Positions 24,169 through 33,273 of a stretch of 64,000 bases of DNA are shown here, one piece after another. Every line of letters starts with the position of its first letter. Position 1 is the first letter of the stretch. Made by a program: the position numbers and the translations under genes. Below the pieces are notes generated by a model. That model made no database searches, was not told the DNA's origin, and saw nothing but the letters and a program-made list of their open reading frames with translations. The DNA is taken from the NCBI GenBank assembly GCA_000716465.1, contig JNWL01000001.1, forward strand, positions 372,001-436,000. The letters run 5' to 3'. This DNA is from Streptomyces bikiniensis (GTDB taxonomy: Bacteria; Actinomycetota; Actinomycetes; Streptomycetales; Streptomycetaceae).

Positions 24169-26985
24169 TCACCAGGCCAGGTCCTCCAGCGCGTCCAGGT
24201 CCGGCATCGCCGCCTCCGCCGGTTCCGGGCCATCCGCGCCCGCTCGCAGTTCGGCCCAGATCGTCTTGCCGCGCCGACCGTACCGCGTGCCCCAGCGCTC
24301 CGCGTACTGCGCGACCAGGTAGAGCCCGCGTCCGCCCTCGTCCGTCGCCGCCGCGTGCCGCAGGTGGGGCGAGGTGCTGCTGCCGTCCGAGACCTCGCAG
24401 ATCAGCGTCCGGTCGTGGAGCAGCCGCACGCGCACCGGGTCCGCCCCGTACCGCACCGCGTTCGTGATCAGCTCGCTGAGGATCAGCTCCGCCGAGAACG
24501 CGAGCCCGTCGAGTCCCCACTCCGACAGCTTCGCCGCCGCCGCGTTCCGCACCGGCGACACCGCCGACGGGTCCCGCGCCACCTCCCACTCGGCGATCCG
24601 CTCCCGGTCGAGCAGCCGGGTCCGCGCCACGAGCAGCGCGATGTCGTCGCGCGGGGAGGGCGGGAGGAGCGTCGTGAAGACGTCCGCGCAGGTCTGCTCC
24701 GGGCTGCGGTCCGGGCGGGTGAGCGTGGACCGCAGCAGCCCGAGCCCCGCGTCGAAGTCCCGCCCGTGGTCCTCCAGGAGGCCGTCGGTGAAGAGCACCA
24801 GCTTGCTGCCCTCCGGCAGCCGCAGCTCCGTCGACGCGAACGCCGCCTCGCCCAGGCCGAGCCCGAGCGGCAGCCCCGGCGACAGCTCGGGGAACTCCAC
24901 CCGCCCGTCGGGGGAGACGAGCGCGGGCCCGGGATGGCCCGCGCTCGCCACCGTGCAGAGCCCGGACGCCGGATCGTAGATCGCGTACAGGCAGGTCGCC
25001 CCGGTGATCCCCTCGTCGCGCCGCCGCCCCTCCCCGTCCGTGCCCTCCGACTCCCGGGGGTCGATCCGGCCCGTCAGCTCGTCGAGGTGGCCCAGGAGCT
25101 CGTCCGGCGGCACGTCCAGGGTCGAGAAGTTGTGCACCGCCGTCCGCAGCCGCCCCATCGCCGCCGCCGCGTGCAGCCCGTGCCCCACCACGTCCCCCAC
25201 CACCAGCGCCACCCGCGCCCCCGGCAGCGGGATCACGTCGAACCAGTCGCCGCCCACCCCGGCCTGCGCCGGGAGGTAGCGGTACGCGACCTCCACCGCG
25301 CTCTGCTCCGGCAGCACCCGGGGCAGCAGGCTCCGCTGGAGCGACACCGCCATCGCGTGCTCCCGGGTGAACCGGCGCGCGTTGTCGATCGCGACCGCCG
25401 CCCGCGCCGCCAGCTCCTCCGCGAACGACAGGTCCTCCTCCCCGAACGGCTCCGGGGTGTCCGCCCGCCAGAAGTTCGCCATCCCGAGGACCACCCCGCG
25501 GGCCAGCAGCGGCACCGTGAGCAGCGAGTGCATCCCGTACGCGAGGGCCTGCGCCGCCCCCTCGGGGTCCTGCGCCCGCCACCCCTCCGCCGCCGCCAGC
25601 TCCGGCTGCACCACCGCGTGCCCCGTGGCCAGGGCCATGGCCATCGGGGTGCTGGGGACGTCGAAGCGGACGGTGTCCCCGACCGGCTGGAGCGGCCGGT
25701 CCGGCCGCAGCCCGCTCAGCGCCGTCCGCCGCATCTCCGCCGGCGCGGCCGCCGTCTCCACGATCTCGGACGGCTCCTCGCCGCGCAGCACCGGCTCCAG
25801 GAGCTCCACCGTGGCGAAGTCCGCGAACCGCGGCACCGCCACCTCCGCCAGCTCCTCCGCCGTCCGCACGACCTCCAGGGTCGTCCCGATCCGCACCCCC
25901 GCCTCGTACAGCAGCTGGAGCCGGCCCCGGGCCAGCGCCGCCCGGCCGGACAGCGCGGCCAGCTCGGTGGTGTCCCGCATCGTCATCACGCAGCCGGACT
26001 CGGAGCCGTGCGGCAGCGTGGGCCGCACGCTCACCGCGAGCAGCCGGTCGCCCGCCCGGTGCACCTCGTCGGTCGCCGCCTCCCCCGACTCCAGGAGCTC
26101 GACCGTACGCGGGTCCAGACCCAGCTCCGAGACGTGCCGCCGCTCGGCCTCCGGCCCCAGGCCGAGCAGCCGCCGCGCCTCGTCGTTGGCGAGCAGCAGC
26201 CGGTGGTCGGAGTCGATGATCAGGACGCCCTCCCGGACGGCGTGCAGCACCGCCTCGTGGTGCTCCTTCATCCGGGTCATCTCGGCAGGCCCCAGGCCGT
26301 GCGTCTGCCGCCGCAGCCGCCGGCTCACCAGGGCCGCCCCGCCCACGGCCACCAGGAGCGCGCCGCCCGCCGCCCCGGCCAGCAGCGGCAGCCGGTCCCG
26401 GACGGCGTCCGCGATGTTCTCCACCTCGATGCCGCTGGTCACCAGGCCGACGATCTTGCCCCGGTCGTTCACCACGGGGACCACGGCCCGTACCGCGTCG
26501 TTCGGCGCGCCCTGGAAGATCTCCGTGTACGACTCGCCGTCCACCGTCGCCCGCGAGAGGTCGCCGACCGCCCGGCGGCCGATCAGGTCCAGCTGCGAGT
26601 CGGTGTACCGCATTCCGTCCGGCCCCAGGATCGCGATGAAGTCGAGCCGCGTGGCCCGCCGGATCGCCTCCGCCTCGTCCTGGAGCAGCGCCGTCGGATC
26701 GGGCGAGGCCAGCGCCGCGTCGATGCCCGGGGCGTTCGCCAGAGCCTCCGCGACCGCGAGCGAGCGGGCCCGGGCGTCCCGCTCGGTGTCCCGCCGCTCC
26801 TGGTAGAACGTGACGAACGCCGCCGCCACGATCACCAGGAGCGCGATCAGCGCCTCCAGGGCGAAGACCTGCCCGGCGACGCTCCGCAGTCCGGTCTCGC
26901 GCTTCCGGCCCTTCTCCCGCCGGGCCCGCTTCCGCTCCCGGCCGGTGCCGGGGCCCGGCCCGTCCCGCCGCCTCCGCGCGGTCAT
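24169..26985 (-). CDS. Membrane sensor PP2C phosphatase (Cache-PAS-GAF-SpoIIE-HATPase)
   Basis: A 938-residue signalling phosphatase. Two membrane segments (about 36-58 VFALEALIALLVIVAAAFVTF and about 198-216) flank an extracytoplasmic Cache-like sensor. They are followed by a PAS domain (about 230-330, HAVREGVLIIDSDHRLLLAN), GAF (about 370-530), a SpoIIE/PP2C catalytic domain (about 560-775, GVGGDWFDVIPLPGARVALVVGDVVGHG) and a C-terminal HATPase_c anti-sigma kinase domain (about 800-915, ELILSELITNAVRYG). This arrangement suits partner-switching control of a sigma factor through an anti-anti-sigma factor. The ATG overlaps the stop of the upstream SpoIIE gene. Confidence 0.92.
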   Translation of the reverse strand: MTARRRRDGPGPGTGRERKRARREKGRKRETGLRSVAGQVFALEALIALLVIVAAAFVTFYQERRDTERDARARSLAVAEALANAPGIDAALASPDPTALLQDEAEAIRRATRLDFIAILGPDGMRYTDSQLDLIGRRAVGDLSRATVDGESYTEIFQGAPNDAVRAVVPVVNDRGKIVGLVTSGIEVENIADAVRDRLPLLAGAAGGALLVAVGGAALVSRRLRRQTHGLGPAEMTRMKEHHEAVLHAVREGVLIIDSDHRLLLANDEARRLLGLGPEAERRHVSELGLDPRTVELLESGEAATDEVHRAGDRLLAVSVRPTLPHGSESGCVMTMRDTTELAALSGRAALARGRLQLLYEAGVRIGTTLEVVRTAEELAEVAVPRFADFATVELLEPVLRGEEPSEIVETAAAPAEMRRTALSGLRPDRPLQPVGDTVRFDVPSTPMAMALATGHAVVQPELAAAEGWRAQDPEGAAQALAYGMHSLLTVPLLARGVVLGMANFWRADTPEPFGEEDLSFAEELAARAAVAIDNARRFTREHAMAVSLQRSLLPRVLPEQSAVEVAYRYLPAQAGVGGDWFDVIPLPGARVALVVGDVVGHGLHAAAAMGRLRTAVHNFSTLDVPPDELLGHLDELTGRIDPRESEGTDGEGRRRDEGITGATCLYAIYDPASGLCTVASAGHPGPALVSPDGRVEFPELSPGLPLGLGLGEAAFASTELRLPEGSKLVLFTDGLLEDHGRDFDAGLGLLRSTLTRPDRSPEQTCADVFTTLLPPSPRDDIALLVARTRLLDRERIAEWEVARDPSAVSPVRNAAAAKLSEWGLDGLAFSAELILSELITNAVRYGADPVRVRLLHDRTLICEVSDGSSTSPHLRHAAATDEGGRGLYLVAQYAERWGTRYGRRGKTIWAELRAGADGPEPAEAAMPDLDALEDLAW

Positions 26986-29048
26986 CCCGTGCTCCGGGCG
27001 ATCAGGAGCGCCACGTCGTCCGGCGCGCCCGGCCGGCGCAGCGCCTTCAGCAGCAGGTCGCAGGTCTCCTCCAGGGGGCCGCGCGCCTCGTCGAGCAGGC
27101 CCACGAGCAGCGCGAGCCGCTCGTCGATCGCCTCGTCGCGGGTCTCGATCAGGCCGTCCGTGTAGAGCACCAGGCGGTCCCCGGGCCGGAACGGCACCCG
27201 GGCCGTCCGGAAGGTGCCGCCGCCCACCCCCAGCGGCACCCCGGTCGAGAGCCGCACCAGCTCGGCCGGGCCGTCCACCGGGACCCGCACGGGCGGCAGG
27301 TGCCCGGCGTTCGCGATCCGGCAGCGCTCCCTGGCCGGGTCGTGCACGGCGAAGAGGCAGGTCGCGATGTAGTGCTCCAGGCCCTCCGTGATCCGGTCCA
27401 GGTGCCGCAGAACCTGGACCGGGGACAGGTCGAGGTCCGCGAACGCGCAGGTCGCCGTCCGCAGCCGGCCCATCGTCGCCGCCGCGTCGATCCCGCTGCC
27501 CATCACGTCCCCGACGACCAGCGCCGTCTTGTCGTCGGGCAGCGGGATCACGTCGTACCAGTCCCCGCCGACCTCGCTCGACGCCTGCGCCGGCTGGTAG
27601 CGGGCCGCGACCTCCAGGCCCGCCCGCGCCGGCGGCGCCCCCGGCAGCAGGCTGCGCTGGAGCGTCACCGCCGAGTTCCGCACGCTCTGGTACCAGCGCG
27701 CGTTGTCGATGCTCACCGCCGCCCGGGCCGCCAGCTCCGTCGCCAGCAGCACGTCGTCCCCGTCGAACGGCAGCGCGTTGCGGTCCCGCTTGAGGTCGAG
27801 CGCGCCGAGCACCTCGCCGCGCGCGATCAGCGGCACCGCCAGATACGAGTGGACCCCTGCCCTGGCCAGCATCTCCGCCGCCTCCGGGCTCCGCGCGATC
27901 CGGGGCAGGTCCCCGGGCCCGACCCGCTCCACCAGGACCGGCAGACCCGTGTGCACGCACCGGGTGACCAGCCGGTCCGCCCCGTACATCGCGACCGACC
28001 CCGGCGGGTCGGCGGCCGGCAGCGCCTCCGTCCTCCCCGCCGCCTTCACCGCGAGCGCCCGGAACAGCGCGGGCCCCTCGTCCGGCGCGCCCGGTCTGCG
28101 CAGCGACAGGACGGAGTCCAGGACGTCGACGGCCGCGACGTCCGCGAGCGCCGGCACCACGACCGAGGCCAGCTCGTCGGCGGTCCGCTCCACCTCCAGG
28201 GTGGTGCCGACCCGGGCCGAGGCGTCCGCGATGAGCGCGAGCCGCCGCCGGGACCGGTCCGCCTCCGCGTCCGCCCGGTGCCGCTCGGTCACGTCGATCA
28301 CCGACGCCGCCACGCCCAGGATCCGGCCCTCGCCGCCTTCGAGGCGGTAGCACGACACCGACCAGACGTGGTCGCGGCCCGGGTCCGCCGGGGTGTGGCC
28401 CACCGTGGAGTGGTCGAGCAGCGGCTCGCCCGTCGCCAGGACCGTCCGCAGCACCTCCTCCATCCCCGGCGCGTCGATCCCCGGCAGCATGTCGGAGATC
28501 CGCCGCCCGGCGTGCAGCGCGGCCGGGATGCCGTTGATCCGCTCCAGGGCCGGGTTCACCAGGACGAACCGCAGCGCGGTGTCGAAGACGGCGAGGCCGA
28601 TCGGGGACTGGGAGACGAGCCGGTCGGAGAGGGCGAGCTCGGCCTCGACCCGCTCGACGACGGAGTGGTCGGCGGCGATCCCCAGGGCGTAGAGCCCGCC
28701 CAGGTCGTCGGTGAGCCGCATGTTGCGGAACTCGACCTGCCGGGTGGAGCCGTCCTTGTGCCGTACGGGAAAGGTGCCCGCCCAGGTCGTGCCGGCGGCC
28801 AGCACCTCGCCGAAGAGGCGCACCGCCTCCTCCCGGTGGTCGTCGCCGACGATCAGCCGGGCCACGTACTGGCCCAGGGCCTCCTCGGCGCGGAAGCCGA
28901 AGAGGGCCTCCGCCTGCGGGCTCCACAGCACGATCCGGCCGCGCGCGTCCACCACGACGGCCGCGACCCCGAGCACGTCGAGCAGCCCCTTGCCGTCCAG
29001 GGGCATCCCGACCCGCCCCGCCGTCCCAGGGAAGGAACCGGCCGTCAC
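26982..29048 (-). CDS. PAS-PAS-GAF-SpoIIE protein phosphatase
   Basis: A 688-residue cytosolic PP2C-type phosphatase. PAS1 (about 20-140) and PAS2 (about 145-265) share the motif IVLWSPQAEALFGF; the GAF domain spans about 280-450 (AGVHSYLAVPLIARGEVLGAL) and SpoIIE about 470-688 (SEVGGDWYDVIPLPDDKTALVVGDVMG and LVLYTDGLIE, which carry the metal-binding Asp residues). It has no kinase domain, unlike its neighbour. The GTG at 29048 has GGAGGAGACAGG upstream. The stop overlaps the next ATG, so the two phosphatases are made together and may act on the same anti-anti-sigma factor. Confidence 0.92.
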   Translation of the reverse strand: MTAGSFPGTAGRVGMPLDGKGLLDVLGVAAVVVDARGRIVLWSPQAEALFGFRAEEALGQYVARLIVGDDHREEAVRLFGEVLAAGTTWAGTFPVRHKDGSTRQVEFRNMRLTDDLGGLYALGIAADHSVVERVEAELALSDRLVSQSPIGLAVFDTALRFVLVNPALERINGIPAALHAGRRISDMLPGIDAPGMEEVLRTVLATGEPLLDHSTVGHTPADPGRDHVWSVSCYRLEGGEGRILGVAASVIDVTERHRADAEADRSRRRLALIADASARVGTTLEVERTADELASVVVPALADVAAVDVLDSVLSLRRPGAPDEGPALFRALAVKAAGRTEALPAADPPGSVAMYGADRLVTRCVHTGLPVLVERVGPGDLPRIARSPEAAEMLARAGVHSYLAVPLIARGEVLGALDLKRDRNALPFDGDDVLLATELAARAAVSIDNARWYQSVRNSAVTLQRSLLPGAPPARAGLEVAARYQPAQASSEVGGDWYDVIPLPDDKTALVVGDVMGSGIDAAATMGRLRTATCAFADLDLSPVQVLRHLDRITEGLEHYIATCLFAVHDPARERCRIANAGHLPPVRVPVDGPAELVRLSTGVPLGVGGGTFRTARVPFRPGDRLVLYTDGLIETRDEAIDERLALLVGLLDEARGPLEETCDLLLKALRRPGAPDDVALLIARSTG

Positions 29049-29115
29049 CCTGTCTCCTCCCGCCGCGCCCGCGCTTTTCCTCCATGCTCCCCGCCCGGAG
29101 GCCGCGCCGCACCTA

Positions 29116-29149
29116 GGGCCTGTCCGCCCCCGATCCGCCCGACAGGCCC
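29116..29149 (-). terminator. Hairpin after the small membrane protein gene
   Basis: GGGCCTGTC - 16 nt - GACAGGCCC, a 9-bp stem in the gap between the small membrane protein gene and the SpoIIE pair on the same strand. Confidence 0.65.
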
Positions 29150-29186
29150 CAGGGCGTGTGTCCGGCGGGTCGGGGTCGGGCAGACC

Positions 29187-29606
29187 CTAGGGGGCGTCCG
29201 TGCCCCTCCCCTTCTCGTACCGCAGCGCGAGCCCCGTCGCGAGCGCGCCGGCGCCCTCCCACAGGCCCACGCCCAGGAAGCCTGCCGGGGCGCGGCCGGT
29301 GACGACGGCGAGGGTGAAGACCGCGCAGGTGAGGAGGCGGAAGGGGACCGTCCAGCGGAAGAACGCCTTCCAGTCGGCGAGCGAGGCCAGGACGTAGTAG
29401 ACGCCCATGTTGAGCGCGGCCATCGAGGAGGCCGTCAGGAAGACCAGGGTGTGGTCGCCGTCCGCGCGCCCGCCGTCGGGCACCGGCTCGAAGCCCATGA
29501 CCGTGAGCAGGGCGTCCGGGACGACCAGGCCCACCGCGCCGAGCGCGGCGGCGAGCACGCCGAAGACCGCCATGGTCCAGCCGGACAGGGAACGGGGCAG
29601 GCGCAC
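29187..29606 (-). CDS. Small four-helix membrane protein, unknown function
   Basis: A 139-residue protein with four hydrophobic segments: AVFGVLAAALGAVGLVVPDALL, LVFLTASSMAALNMGVYYVL, FRLLTCAVFTLAVVTG and FLGVGLWEGAGALATGLAL. No catalytic motifs. The GTG at 29606 was chosen because GGAGG lies 7-11 nt upstream; the frame extends to 29675, but that part is Arg-rich and lacks a site. It stands alone between terminator and promoter regions. Confidence 0.72.
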   Translation of the reverse strand: MRLPRSLSGWTMAVFGVLAAALGAVGLVVPDALLTVMGFEPVPDGGRADGDHTLVFLTASSMAALNMGVYYVLASLADWKAFFRWTVPFRLLTCAVFTLAVVTGRAPAGFLGVGLWEGAGALATGLALRYEKGRGTDAP

Positions 29607-29760
29607 GGCGGTCCTCCACGGGACAGACAGGGGTACGGATCGAATGCGTGCTCGGATGTGAGCGCGCCCCTGCATACCGCGTGACGGGGCCCGACGGCCA
29701 ATCGGGCCCCGCCCACCGTCACTTCGGCGTCACTTCGGCTCCACCGCCGTCATGCCGCCG

Positions 29761-31218
29761 TCACTTCAGCGCCGCCGCCATCATCTTCTGCGCCACCGGG
29801 GCCGCCAGGCCGTTGCCGCTGACCTCGGAGCGGGCCGCGCCCGAGTCCTCGATCATCACCGCGACGGCGACCTGCTTCCCGGTCGAGGGGTCCTTCGCGT
29901 ACGAGGTGAACCAGGCGTACGGCGTCTTGCTGTTGTTCTCGCCGTGCTGCGCGGTGCCCGTCTTGCCGCCGACCTCCGCCCCGGCGACCGCCGCGTTCGT
30001 GCCGGTCCCCTCCTCCACCACGGTCACCATCGCGCTGCGCAGCTGCCCGGCCGTCGCGGAGGAGACGATCCGCCGGGTGTCCCCGTCCTCGTACGAGGCG
30101 AGCGCGTCGCCGTCGGAGTCGACGACCTCCGACACCATGTGCGGGGCCGCGAGGAGCCCGTCGTTGGCGATGGCCGCCGACACCATGGCCATCTGGAGCG
30201 GGGTGGCCGTCACGTCGAACTGGCCGATGCCGCTGAGCGCCGTCTGCGCCGGGTCCATCGCCGACGGGTACACGCTCGCGTACGCCCGGACCGGGACGTC
30301 GAGCTCGGCGTCGTTGAAGCCGAACCTCTCCGCCATCGCCCGCACCTTGTCCTGCCCCAGGTCGGCGGCCATCTTGCCGAAGACGTTGTTGCAGGAGTAC
30401 CGCAGCGCGGTGCGGATCGTCGCGTTCTCGCAGGGCGCGGACGCGTTCTCGTTCCGCAGCACGGTCCGGGTGTGCGGCAGCGTGTACGGGTCGGGGCTCT
30501 CCGTCGCCGTGTCCACCGAGCGGTAGAGGCCGTCCTCCAGGGCCGCCGCCGCGACGACCAGCTTGAAGGTGGAGCCGGGCGGCAGCGGCTGCCGCAGCGC
30601 CCGGTTGACCAGCGGCTTGTCCTCGTCGCCGGTCAGCTCCTGCCAGGCTGCCCCGTCGTTCGTCCCGGAGATCCGCGAGGGGTCGTAGGACGGCGTGGAG
30701 GCCAGGGCGAGGATCCGGCCGCTCACCGGATCGACGGCGACGGCCGCGCCCTTCTTGTTCCCGAGCGCCCGGTAGGCGGCCTTCTGCACGGCGGGGTCGA
30801 TCGTGGTGAGCACCGTGCCCGGCTCCCGCTGCTTGCGGGTCACCGCGTCCAGCGGGTTCTTCAGCCGGTCGTCGGTGCCGTCGAGGACGTCGGCGTAGAT
30901 GCCCTCCAGCTGGGTGGCGCCGTACGCCTGCGAGCTGTAGCCGGTGACGGCCGCGTACAGTTCGCCGTCCGTGTAGGTGCGCCGGTACGCCAGGTCCGTC
31001 CCCTCCGTCCCCTCCGTTCTCTTCGAGCCGGTGACCGGGGAGCCGGCCACGACGATGTTCCCGAGCGGCTGCGCGTACTGCGCGATCGTCTTCCGCCGGT
31101 TCTTCTGGTCGTCCGCGAGCGCCTCGGCCCGGTACGCCTGCACCCACGTGGCCCGGCCCAGGAGGGCGAGCACGAGGAGCAGCACGAAGACCGAGGTGTG
31201 CCTGATCGTCTTGTTCAT
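29761..31218 (-). CDS. Class B penicillin-binding protein (transpeptidase)
   Basis: Membrane-anchored peptidoglycan transpeptidase of 485 residues, related to PbpA/FtsI-like class B PBPs. One N-terminal membrane helix (about 8-23) is followed by a dimerisation domain (about 50-140) and the transpeptidase domain with active-site Ser216 (STFK 216-219), SCN at 275-277 and KTGT at 419-422. All three motifs are intact. It is shorter than the division FtsI, and no rodA/ftsW lies next to it. It is divergent from the membrane-anchored protein gene at 31375. Confidence 0.93.
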   Translation of the reverse strand: MNKTIRHTSVFVLLLVLALLGRATWVQAYRAEALADDQKNRRKTIAQYAQPLGNIVVAGSPVTGSKRTEGTEGTDLAYRRTYTDGELYAAVTGYSSQAYGATQLEGIYADVLDGTDDRLKNPLDAVTRKQREPGTVLTTIDPAVQKAAYRALGNKKGAAVAVDPVSGRILALASTPSYDPSRISGTNDGAAWQELTGDEDKPLVNRALRQPLPPGSTFKLVVAAAALEDGLYRSVDTATESPDPYTLPHTRTVLRNENASAPCENATIRTALRYSCNNVFGKMAADLGQDKVRAMAERFGFNDAELDVPVRAYASVYPSAMDPAQTALSGIGQFDVTATPLQMAMVSAAIANDGLLAAPHMVSEVVDSDGDALASYEDGDTRRIVSSATAGQLRSAMVTVVEEGTGTNAAVAGAEVGGKTGTAQHGENNSKTPYAWFTSYAKDPSTGKQVAVAVMIEDSGAARSEVSGNGLAAPVAQKMMAAALK

Positions 31219-31374
31219 CGCACTGGTCGGGACGAACGGACCGGCGGCGGACGTTCCGGGTGCGGCCCGTTTCTCAGCGAACCTTCATGTCCGAATCCGT
31301 TCGGTCGGCTGTGCGATCATGCGGAGACCCCGGGGAGGGGCCGGAAACGCGTGGGGAACGGGGAGGGGTCGGGA

Positions 31375-32478
31375 GTGAGCGGGGACCGGGACGGTTCGTC
31401 GGTGCCGGACGAGGTGTGGGAGGAGTTCCTGCGGACCTCGGCCGACGGCGCGGGGGACGCGCCGAGGGAACCGTCCGCGCGGGCCCGCGAGACGGCGGCC
31501 CGGCTGCGGTCGGGGCCGGCGGAGCCCGCGCCGTGGCGCGCGCCCACGTCCGCGTCCGTACGGCCCCGGTCCCGGCCCCGGTCCCGGAAGGGATGGTACG
31601 TGGCGGGCTTCGCGGCCGCCCTCGCGCTGCTGTTCGTGGCGGTCGACCCGGGCGGCCTCGTCGGCTGGTCCGGCGACGGGGACCGGGCCGGCGCGCCCCT
31701 CGCGCAGGAGACGGAGCGGCCGACGGAGGCCCCGCCCGCCGAGGCGGACGGGCGGCCCACGCTCGCCGACCCCTTCCGGGGCTCCCCGGCCGCGCGCTGG
31801 GCGAGCGGCACGGCCGGCATCACCGTGCCCCCCGTCCGGGCCACCGGCTGGATGACGGAGCCGGAGGTGGCGCGGGCCCTCACGCGCACGCGTGACTTCC
31901 TCGCCGCGTCCGGCCTGGACCCGGCGGTGCTGCGGGGCGCCCGCCCGGAGAAGGCGATCGCCCTGATGAACCCGCACCAGAAGGACGTCAGGACCTTCGT
32001 GTCGACCGCGCTGGGCAAGCCGGGCAAGGACCACGACCCGCTGCTGCTCTTCAGCCGCTTCGACCCGGCGCAGGCCCGCCTCGTCGGGAACGAGGTCAGG
32101 ACCCGCGGCCGGCTCTCCTACCGGGAGGGCCGGGACGGGGCCCTGGAGGTCACCGCCGACGTCACCTACGTGTACCCGCTCGCCCCGGCCGGCGGCGGCG
32201 ACGAGGTCGTGCGCGTGATCGCGCGCCGGGAGACCGTGGTCAGCTGGGACGACCCGTCGAAGGTGACCACCGAGAAGGGAACCTTCACCCTCCTGTCGTA
32301 CAAGCTCGACATGACCAACGGTGGCTGCGACGAGCCCACCGGTTATTTCCGGCCGCAGTTCGGCGGGGGAGGGGCGGACACCGACCCGAACGGCCGCCGG
32401 ACCGATCCCTACGACCGCACGGCACCGCTGGGCGAGGGCGGGGGCGGGGACGGCTGCGGGACGGCCACCCGGTCGTAA
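31375..32478 (+). CDS. Single-pass membrane protein with extracytoplasmic domain, unknown function
   Basis: A 367-residue type II membrane protein. The Arg-rich cytoplasmic head of about 78 residues contains VPDEVWEEFLRTSADGA. It is followed by a membrane helix GWYVAGFAAALALLFVAVDPG, a Pro/Glu linker and a 220-residue extracytoplasmic domain with EKAIALMNPHQKDV, VTYVYPLAPAGGGDEVVRVIARRETVVSW and a C-terminal Gly-rich tail with two Cys. The GTG at 31375 has GGGAGGGG upstream. It is divergent from the PBP gene, so a cell-envelope role is possible but unproven. Confidence 0.78.
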   Translation: MSGDRDGSSVPDEVWEEFLRTSADGAGDAPREPSARARETAARLRSGPAEPAPWRAPTSASVRPRSRPRSRKGWYVAGFAAALALLFVAVDPGGLVGWSGDGDRAGAPLAQETERPTEAPPAEADGRPTLADPFRGSPAARWASGTAGITVPPVRATGWMTEPEVARALTRTRDFLAASGLDPAVLRGARPEKAIALMNPHQKDVRTFVSTALGKPGKDHDPLLLFSRFDPAQARLVGNEVRTRGRLSYREGRDGALEVTADVTYVYPLAPAGGGDEVVRVIARRETVVSWDDPSKVTTEKGTFTLLSYKLDMTNGGCDEPTGYFRPQFGGGGADTDPNGRRTDPYDRTAPLGEGGGGDGCGTATRS

Positions 32479-32493
32479 CGGACCCCCGGGGGC

Positions 32494-33273
32494 TCACCCC
32501 GCCCCCACGAACCCCGACTCGTACGCCAGGACCACCGCCCGGGTGCGGTCGCGGGCGCCCAGTTTCGCCAGGACCGCCGCCACGTGCGTCTTGACCGTGG
32601 CCCGGCCGACGCCCGTGCGGGCGGCGATCTCCGCGTTCGTCAGGCCCGTCGCCACCAGGCGCAGCACCTCCGCCTCCCGGTCGGTGAGCCGGGCGGCCCA
32701 GGGCGGGGCCGCCGGCCTGCGGCGGGCGTGTTCGGCGGCCAGGGCGCGCACCGCCGCCGGGTAGAGCAGCGAGTCGCTCCGCGCGACCAGCCGGACCGCG
32801 CCCACCAACTCCTCCGCCGCCGCCCGCTTCAGGAGGAAGCCGGCCGCGCCCGCGCGCAGCGCGTCGTACACGGAGGAGTCGTTCTCGAAGGTGGTCACCA
32901 CCACGATCCGGGGCGGCTCCGCCATCCCGGCGAGGATCTGCTCGGTGGCCCGGATGCCGTCGACCTCCGGCATCCGCACGTCCATCAGGACCACGTCCGG
33001 GCGCGCCGCCCGCACCACCGACACGGCCTCGGCACCGGTGGCCGCCTCCCCGACGACCTTCAGGTCCGGTTCCGCGTCCAGGATGACCCGCAGGGCCGTC
33101 CGCACCATGCGCTCGTCGTCCGCGAGGACGACCCGCACGGCCCGCCCGGCCTCCGCCGCCCGCCCGGCCTCCGTCCCGCCCACGTCCACGTTCATGTCCA
33201 CGCCCACGCCCACGTCCGTCCGCCCCGCCTCCACCGTGCCCGTCCGGTCGCCCCGGCGTCCGTCGGCGCTCAC
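32494..33273 (-). CDS. NarL/LuxR family response regulator
   Basis: A 259-residue response regulator. The N-terminal tail is followed by the receiver domain (about 46-165) with acidic pocket Asp52-Asp53, phospho-acceptor Asp98 (VVLMDVRMPEVDG) and the conserved Lys in FLLKRA. A LuxR-type helix-turn-helix sits at about 190-250 (LTDREAEVLRLVATGLTNAEIAARTGV). The GTG start overlaps the kinase stop (GTGA), with AGGA 7 nt upstream; an internal ATG near 33195 is less likely. It is the output of the kinase immediately upstream. Confidence 0.93.
   Translation of the reverse strand: MSADGRRGDRTGTVEAGRTDVGVGVDMNVDVGGTEAGRAAEAGRAVRVVLADDERMVRTALRVILDAEPDLKVVGEAATGAEAVSVVRAARPDVVLMDVRMPEVDGIRATEQILAGMAEPPRIVVVTTFENDSSVYDALRAGAAGFLLKRAAAEELVGAVRLVARSDSLLYPAAVRALAAEHARRRPAAPPWAARLTDREAEVLRLVATGLTNAEIAARTGVGRATVKTHVAAVLAKLGARDRTRAVVLAYESGFVGAG

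Noticed and set aside
23218..27165. Very long plus-strand frame (1315 codons) over the SDR and SpoIIE genes
   Set aside because: Pro/Arg-rich shadow of two real minus-strand genes; crosses the 13-bp repeats and a gene boundary.
24169..29112. Single 1647-codon minus-strand protein covering both SpoIIE genes
   Set aside because: The part upstream of 26985 is a shifted frame of the second phosphatase; the real start is MTARRRRDG, overlapping that gene's stop.
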